The position numbers and the translations under genes were made by a program. The notes beneath the pieces were generated by a model, which was not told the origin of the DNA, made no database searches, and saw nothing but the letters and a program-made list of their open reading frames with translations. From contig JAMFST010000350.1 in NCBI GenBank assembly GCA_026225435.1, forward strand, positions 1 through 8,650: a stretch of 8,650 nt of DNA. The letters are read 5' to 3'. Positions within the stretch are counted from its first letter, which is position 1. Each line of letters begins with the position of its first letter. Positions 5,392-8,650 of the stretch are shown piece after piece. This DNA is from Labilithrix luteola. Its GTDB lineage: Bacteria > Myxococcota_A > Polyangia > Polyangiales > Polyangiaceae.

Positions 5392-6983
5392 GCGGCGGTG
5401 CTCCAGGGCACCAGCCCCGGCGTGACCACGAGCCACTCGCGCAGCTCGGCCTTCTTGATCTTCCCGTTGAGCGTCTTGGGCAGCTCCTTCACGAACACGA
5501 CGTGCTTGGGGATCTCCGGCTTGCCCAGCTTGCCGTCGCAGAAGCGGCTCACCTCGATGGTGGTGAGCGACTCGTGGCCGGCGCGCATCACGGCCACCGC
5601 GACCACCGCCTCGCCCCACTCGGGATGCGGCACGCCGACGACGGCGACCTCCTGCAGCCCGGGGTGCTCGCTCACGATCGCCTCCACCGTCGTGGGGAAC
5701 ACGTTCACCGCGCCGGTGATGATCATGAACTTCTGCCGGTCGAGCAGGTACACGTAGCCGTTCTCGTCGATGCGCCCGATGTCGTTGGAGCGCAGCCACC
5801 CGTCGCGCAGCGCCTCCGCCGTCGCCTCGGGCAGGTTCAGGTACCCCTTCATCAACGAGTTGCCGCGGAACCACAGCTCGCCGCGCTCTCCCGCCGGCAC
5901 CGGCTGGCCGTCGGCGTCGCGCACCGAGCACTCGAAGTGGATACCGACCCGTCCGATCGAGCGGAGCAGCTCCGGCTGGTCGGTCAGGCCGCGGTGGTGA
6001 TCCTCCGGCGTGAGCACGGTCATCCAGCCGCCGGACGACTCGGTCTGCCCGTACGTTTGCAGGAGCTCGGCGCCGAGCACGGCGCGCGCCTCGCGAATGA
6101 GCTGCGGCGTGGCCGGCGCCGAGCCGTAGACGACGAGGCGCAGCGACGACAGGTCGAACGCGCGCGCCTGCTGCTCGGCGATCGCCCGGCGCATCATCGT
6201 CGGTACCATCAGCACCGAGGTGACGCGAAAGCGCTCGATGTCGCCGAGGAAGCTGCCGATCTGGAACGAGCCGTCCGGGACCACGGTGGTCATCCCGTTG
6301 GCCAGGCTGAAGGTGTTCATCAACAGCACCACCCAGGCGGAGGCGGCGGGCATGCACCACACGTCGTCGGGCGAGAAGCCGAAGCCGGCGACCACGTGGA
6401 TCATCACGTTGGCACCCGCCTCCTGGGTGATCATGACCCCCTTGGGCACGCCGGTGGTGCCGGAGGTGTAGCTGTACATCAGGAGATCGTCGCCCCGCAG
6501 CTCGGGCCACGGCGCCGACGATCCGTCGCGCTCCGGCTCGTAGGCGAGGATGGTCTCGTAATCGAGCGCGAAGTCGTGCGCGCCGCCGAAGCCGACGAAG
6601 GTGATGCCGAGATCGGCCAGCTTCTCCCGGTGCGGCGCGATCAGGTGAGCGCAGCGCGCCTCGACGAGGATCACCTTGGCGGCGCTGTCGCGGATGACGT
6701 GCTCGATCTCCGGCCACGCGTAGTGCGTGTTGATGCCGAGGCGCACCGCTCCGACCTTCATGCAGGCGAAGAAGTGCTCGTAGATGGCCAGCGATTCGAG
6801 GCCGAGGATGGCCACCGTCGCCCCGCGCACTGCTTCACCGCGCGTGCGCTGCAGCCACGAGGCGAAGCGATCCGAACGCTGATCCATCTGCCGCCAGCTC
6901 GCGCGCCGGTCGCCGCAGATGTACGCCGTCTTGAGAGGAAAGTTACCCGCGCAGCGCGCGAGCATCTGCCGCATCAGCCACAT
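5385..6983 (-). CDS. Class I adenylate-forming acyl-CoA synthetase (AMP-dependent ligase)
   Basis: This is a 532-residue ANL-superfamily enzyme that activates a carboxylic acid with ATP to an acyl-adenylate and then transfers it to CoA. Motifs in order: P-loop YTSGTTGVPKG (172-182), VVYGSAP (284-290), YGQTESSGG (311-319, A5), SNDIGRIDENGYVYLLDR (399-416, A7 with the ATP-ribose Asp401), the A8 hinge region RQKFMIITGAVNVFP (416-430), and NGKIKKAELR (506-515) with a catalytic Lys of motif A10. A8 is unusual, with Phe419 where Asp is normal and GAVN replacing GGxN. ATG 6983 is chosen because homology begins there and it lies 2 bases after the enoyl-CoA hydratase stop. An in-frame GTG two codons upstream overlaps that stop and is an alternative; the longer open frame to 7127 is antisense noise. 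Its operon mates suggest an aromatic, cyclic or fatty-acid-like substrate. Confidence 0.93.
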   Translation of the reverse strand: MWLMRQMLARCAGNFPLKTAYICGDRRASWRQMDQRSDRFASWLQRTRGEAVRGATVAILGLESLAIYEHFFACMKVGAVRLGINTHYAWPEIEHVIRDSAAKVILVEARCAHLIAPHREKLADLGITFVGFGGAHDFALDYETILAYEPERDGSSAPWPELRGDDLLMYSYTSGTTGVPKGVMITQEAGANVMIHVVAGFGFSPDDVWCMPAASAWVVLLMNTFSLANGMTTVVPDGSFQIGSFLGDIERFRVTSVLMVPTMMRRAIAEQQARAFDLSSLRLVVYGSAPATPQLIREARAVLGAELLQTYGQTESSGGWMTVLTPEDHHRGLTDQPELLRSIGRVGIHFECSVRDADGQPVPAGERGELWFRGNSLMKGYLNLPEATAEALRDGWLRSNDIGRIDENGYVYLLDRQKFMIITGAVNVFPTTVEAIVSEHPGLQEVAVVGVPHPEWGEAVVAVAVMRAGHESLTTIEVSRFCDGKLGKPEIPKHVVFVKELPKTLNGKIKKAELREWLVVTPGLVPWSTAAS

Positions 6984-6985
6984 GG

Positions 6986-7801
6986 TCACCGACCCGTGAA
7001 GCGAGGTTTGCGCCGTTCGATGACCGCGGCAAGCCCCTCGCGCACGTCGTCCGTGGCGCACAGCGTCGCGATCATGCGCGCCTCCTCGGGCATGCGCGCA
7101 TCCACGCTGGTGCCGATGCCGCTCCACAGGAGGCGCTTGGTGGCCGCGAGAGCTTGCGGCGCCCCCTGCGTCAGCTGCTCGGCGAGCGCGAAAGCCTCGG
7201 CCTCGATGCGGTCGTCGGGGACCACGCGGCTGACAAGCCCCATGGCCTTCGCCTCCGCCGCGCTCAAGGTCGGGTTGAGCAGGAGGATGTCGAGCGCGTT
7301 GCGCATGCCGACGAGCTGCACCAGCGAGACGGTCACCCCGCCGTCCGGGACCATCCCCACGCGCGTCGCTCCGGCGAGGAACTTCGCCGACTCGCCGGCG
7401 ACCACGAAGTCCGAGCAGCAGGTGATGCCGAGGCCACCACCGCCGGCGGCGAACCCCTGGATGGCGGTGACCACCGGCGTCTTCAAATGGACGAGCGCGC
7501 CGAGGGCGATCTCCAGGTACGCACCCACCTTGCGCACGTGGTCGGGCAGCTTGTCGCCCTGCGAGGCGAACACCTTCACGTCGCCGCCGGCGCAGAAGTT
7601 CTTCCCCGCGCCGGTCAGAACCACAACGCGTACCCGGTCGTCGGAGTGGCAGAAGACGACCGCCTGGTGGAGCGCCGAGAGCAGCTCGGTGTCCATGCTG
7701 TTGGCCGACTCCGGCTTGTTCAGCCGGACATGGGCGATGCCGCCTTCGCGGATCTCGAGCAGCACCGGGCCGCTGGAGACGATGGATTCGGGACTGGTCA
7801 T
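6986..7801 (-). CDS. Enoyl-CoA hydratase/isomerase superfamily protein (crotonase fold)
   Basis: This is a 271-residue crotonase-fold protein. NFCAGGDVKVF (68-78) gives the first oxyanion-hole loop and GFAAGGGGLGI (116-126) the second; GMVPDGGVT (149-157) follows. Crotonase enzymes bind acyl-CoA and stabilise an enolate; canonical hydratases use two Glu (rat mitochondrial residues 144 and 164). Here the equivalent positions are approximately Leu124 and Ala145, so the usual hydration pair is absent. Asp153 aligns with the catalytic Asp of dienoyl-CoA isomerase (rat Asp204) and the PDxGG loop of PaaG-like isomerases. An isomerase, or another crotonase reaction, is therefore more likely than simple hydration. 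The ATG lies 5 bases after the oxygenase beta-subunit stop, with GAGG just upstream, and the stop is 2 bases before the ligase ATG, so the gene sits in a tight operon. The fold call is firm; the reaction is not. Confidence 0.9.
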   Translation of the reverse strand: MTSPESIVSSGPVLLEIREGGIAHVRLNKPESANSMDTELLSALHQAVVFCHSDDRVRVVVLTGAGKNFCAGGDVKVFASQGDKLPDHVRKVGAYLEIALGALVHLKTPVVTAIQGFAAGGGGLGITCCSDFVVAGESAKFLAGATRVGMVPDGGVTVSLVQLVGMRNALDILLLNPTLSAAEAKAMGLVSRVVPDDRIEAEAFALAEQLTQGAPQALAATKRLLWSGIGTSVDARMPEEARMIATLCATDDVREGLAAVIERRKPRFTGR

Positions 7802-7806
7802 GAGCC

Positions 7807-8307
7807 TCAGATGAGAAACGAGATCGTGTAGAGGGCGCTCTCGTTGTTCGCGAGGACGACCTTCTTGTGCGCCATCTTCAGCTGCCCGTCCTTCACCCGC
7901 AGGCGGTAGACGTTCTTCGTCGCCCAGACGCGCTCCGAGCGCGGGGTCGCCTCGAAGATGATCGCGCTGGCGCAGGCCGTCAGCTCGTCGTCCCCGTCGC
8001 TCAGGATCTCCACGTTGGAGATCACCCGGCGCAGCGCCGACACCGGCGTCTGGCTATGCCGCTTTCCCGTCTTGAGCTGGTTCACCCGCACCGAGATGCG
8101 CGAGCGGTTGTCGTAGACGATGGACATCTTCTGCTCGGGATCGCTGTCCTCGCCGTTGGCGGGGATCCAGTAGACGCCGTCGTCGGTCCACAGCGACTCC
8201 CACTCGTCGTAGGCGTGGTCGTCCTGCAGGCGTGCCTCGCGGTAGATGAACTGCGTCACCTCGACGAGGAGCGGATAGTCGCGAATGGTGAGATCGAGAC
8301 CCTTCAC
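7807..8307 (-). CDS. Aromatic-ring-hydroxylating dioxygenase, beta subunit
   Basis: This is a 166-residue small subunit of a Rieske non-haem iron oxygenase (cystatin/SnoaL-like fold). Characteristic patterns are FIYREARLQDDHAYDEWESL (20-39), WTDDGVYWIP (40-49), MSIVYDNRSRI (61-71), HSQTPVSALRRVISNVEI (84-101) and the C-terminal KKVVLANNESALYTISFLI (148-166). Beta subunits have no cofactor; they assemble with alpha into an alpha3beta3 hexamer and can influence substrate scope. The GTG at 8307 is chosen as the start: it overlaps the alpha stop as GTGA, GGAG lies 5 bases upstream, and 166 residues is the usual length. The ATG at 8340 would place 11 extra unconserved residues inside the alpha gene. 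The enoyl-CoA hydratase homologue follows by 5 bases. The family is certain; the substrate is unknown. Confidence 0.94.
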   Translation of the reverse strand: MKGLDLTIRDYPLLVEVTQFIYREARLQDDHAYDEWESLWTDDGVYWIPANGEDSDPEQKMSIVYDNRSRISVRVNQLKTGKRHSQTPVSALRRVISNVEILSDGDDELTACASAIIFEATPRSERVWATKNVYRLRVKDGQLKMAHKKVVLANNESALYTISFLI

Positions 8308-8650
8308 GGCGTCTCCATGAGCTTGCGGTAGTGCTGCCACATGTGGCGCGAGGGGGTGTCGTCGGTGACGTTGCCGATGACGTGGCCGTCCGCGTCGATC
8401 TCCTCGCGGTGCTTGCCGCGCCCCAGGTAGCTCCGCTCCGGGTTGCGTTGCCGCGCGCCGAACTGCGTACGTTCGTACATCTCGGCGTCGTCGGCGAGGA
8501 GGAAGCCAGCGGGCCCGACCGAGCCCATCGTCTGCTGGCGCATGCGGCGGTTGAGATCCGGCGCCCCCTTGAACTGCAGCGCCGTCACGTGCTGCACCGT
8601 CTCGTCGACCGAGAGCGGCTGCAGCACGAAGAGCTGGATCTCGGCGATGA
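8304..8650 (-). CDS. Aromatic-ring-hydroxylating dioxygenase, alpha subunit, C-terminal part
   Basis: The frame is open from the right edge to the stop at 8304-8306, giving 114 visible residues of the large oxygenase subunit's catalytic domain; the N-terminal Rieske [2Fe-2S] domain and start are off window. Visible patterns are IQLFVLQPLSVDETVQHVTA (a late core strand pair), GPAGFLLADDAEMYERTQFG, and a terminal PSRHMWQHYRKLM. The ADD pair (bases 8487-8492) aligns with the Asp ligand of the 2-His-1-carboxylate mononuclear iron site (Asp362 in naphthalene dioxygenase), so the iron carboxylate is probably present. The two His ligands are outside. The GTG at 8627 is internal and not the true start. 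It is translationally coupled to the beta subunit through a GTGA overlap. The enzyme should hydroxylate an aromatic or related cyclic compound with O2 and electrons from a ferredoxin not encoded here. Confidence 0.92.
   Translation of the reverse strand, partial: IAEIQLFVLQPLSVDETVQHVTALQFKGAPDLNRRMRQQTMGSVGPAGFLLADDAEMYERTQFGARQRNPERSYLGRGKHREEIDADGHVIGNVTDDTPSRHMWQHYRKLMETP

Noticed and set aside
6984..7127. A longer N-terminus for the acyl-CoA ligase (start at 7127)
   Set aside because: The added 48 residues are an out-of-frame reading of the crotonase 3' end. Ligase homology starts at about 6983, right after the crotonase stop.
5370..7814. An 814-codon open frame on the plus strand
   Set aside because: It lies antisense to the ligase and crotonase genes, which have complete family motifs. 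Its translation is rich in Arg/His/Ala/Gly with no domain pattern, typical of a high-GC shadow frame.

Overview
The window is high-GC bacterial DNA in which nearly every gene belongs to acyl-CoA, fatty-acid or aromatic catabolism. The gene families (MaoC hydratases, SDRs, nitronate monooxygenase, AMP-forming ligase, enoyl-CoA hydratase, Rieske-type ring-hydroxylating oxygenase, family III CoA-transferase remnant, TetR and MarR regulators, siderophore-interacting flavoprotein) are typical of metabolically versatile high-GC soil bacteria, such as Myxococcota/Binatota-like lineages, Actinobacteria or Proteobacteria. The sequence alone does not fix the phylum.

Layout. (1) 1-1404, minus strand: a MarR-type regulator, an SDR gene broken by an internal deletion, and a pair of MaoC-fold (hotdog) proteins resembling HadA and HadB; the second runs off the left edge. 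(2) About 1337-1483, plus strand: only the C-terminal end of a second SDR, abutting the truncated 5' end of the MarR gene. (3) 1528-3043, plus: a siderophore-interacting-protein-like flavoprotein and an intact SDR that lacks the canonical catalytic Tyr and Lys. (4) 3047-4530, minus: a VOC/glyoxalase-fold protein followed by a class I nitronate monooxygenase, convergent with the SDR. (5) 4599-5243, plus: a TetR regulator divergent from the VOC gene. (6) 5227-8650, minus: a compact operon read from the right edge: ring-hydroxylating oxygenase alpha subunit (C-terminal part) and beta subunit, an enoyl-CoA hydratase/isomerase homologue, an acyl-CoA ligase, and then the last ~40 codons of a family III CoA-transferase.

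How the genes may work together (inference). The right-hand operon could hydroxylate an aromatic or other cyclic substrate with the two-subunit oxygenase, activate a carboxylate to its CoA thioester with the ligase, and continue by beta-oxidation-like steps using the hydratase/isomerase homologue, the MaoC pair and the SDRs. The TetR protein has a C-terminal pattern seen in acyl-CoA-responsive regulators and may control its neighbours. No ferredoxin or dedicated oxygenase reductase is in the window.

The most unusual aspects are four truncated or internally deleted genes within about 5 kb, and two otherwise well-preserved enzymes (the intact SDR and the enoyl-CoA hydratase homologue) that lack the textbook catalytic residues of their superfamilies. 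I found no RNA genes, insertion sequences, CRISPR arrays or convincing terminators, and no gene-free stretch longer than 300 bases.
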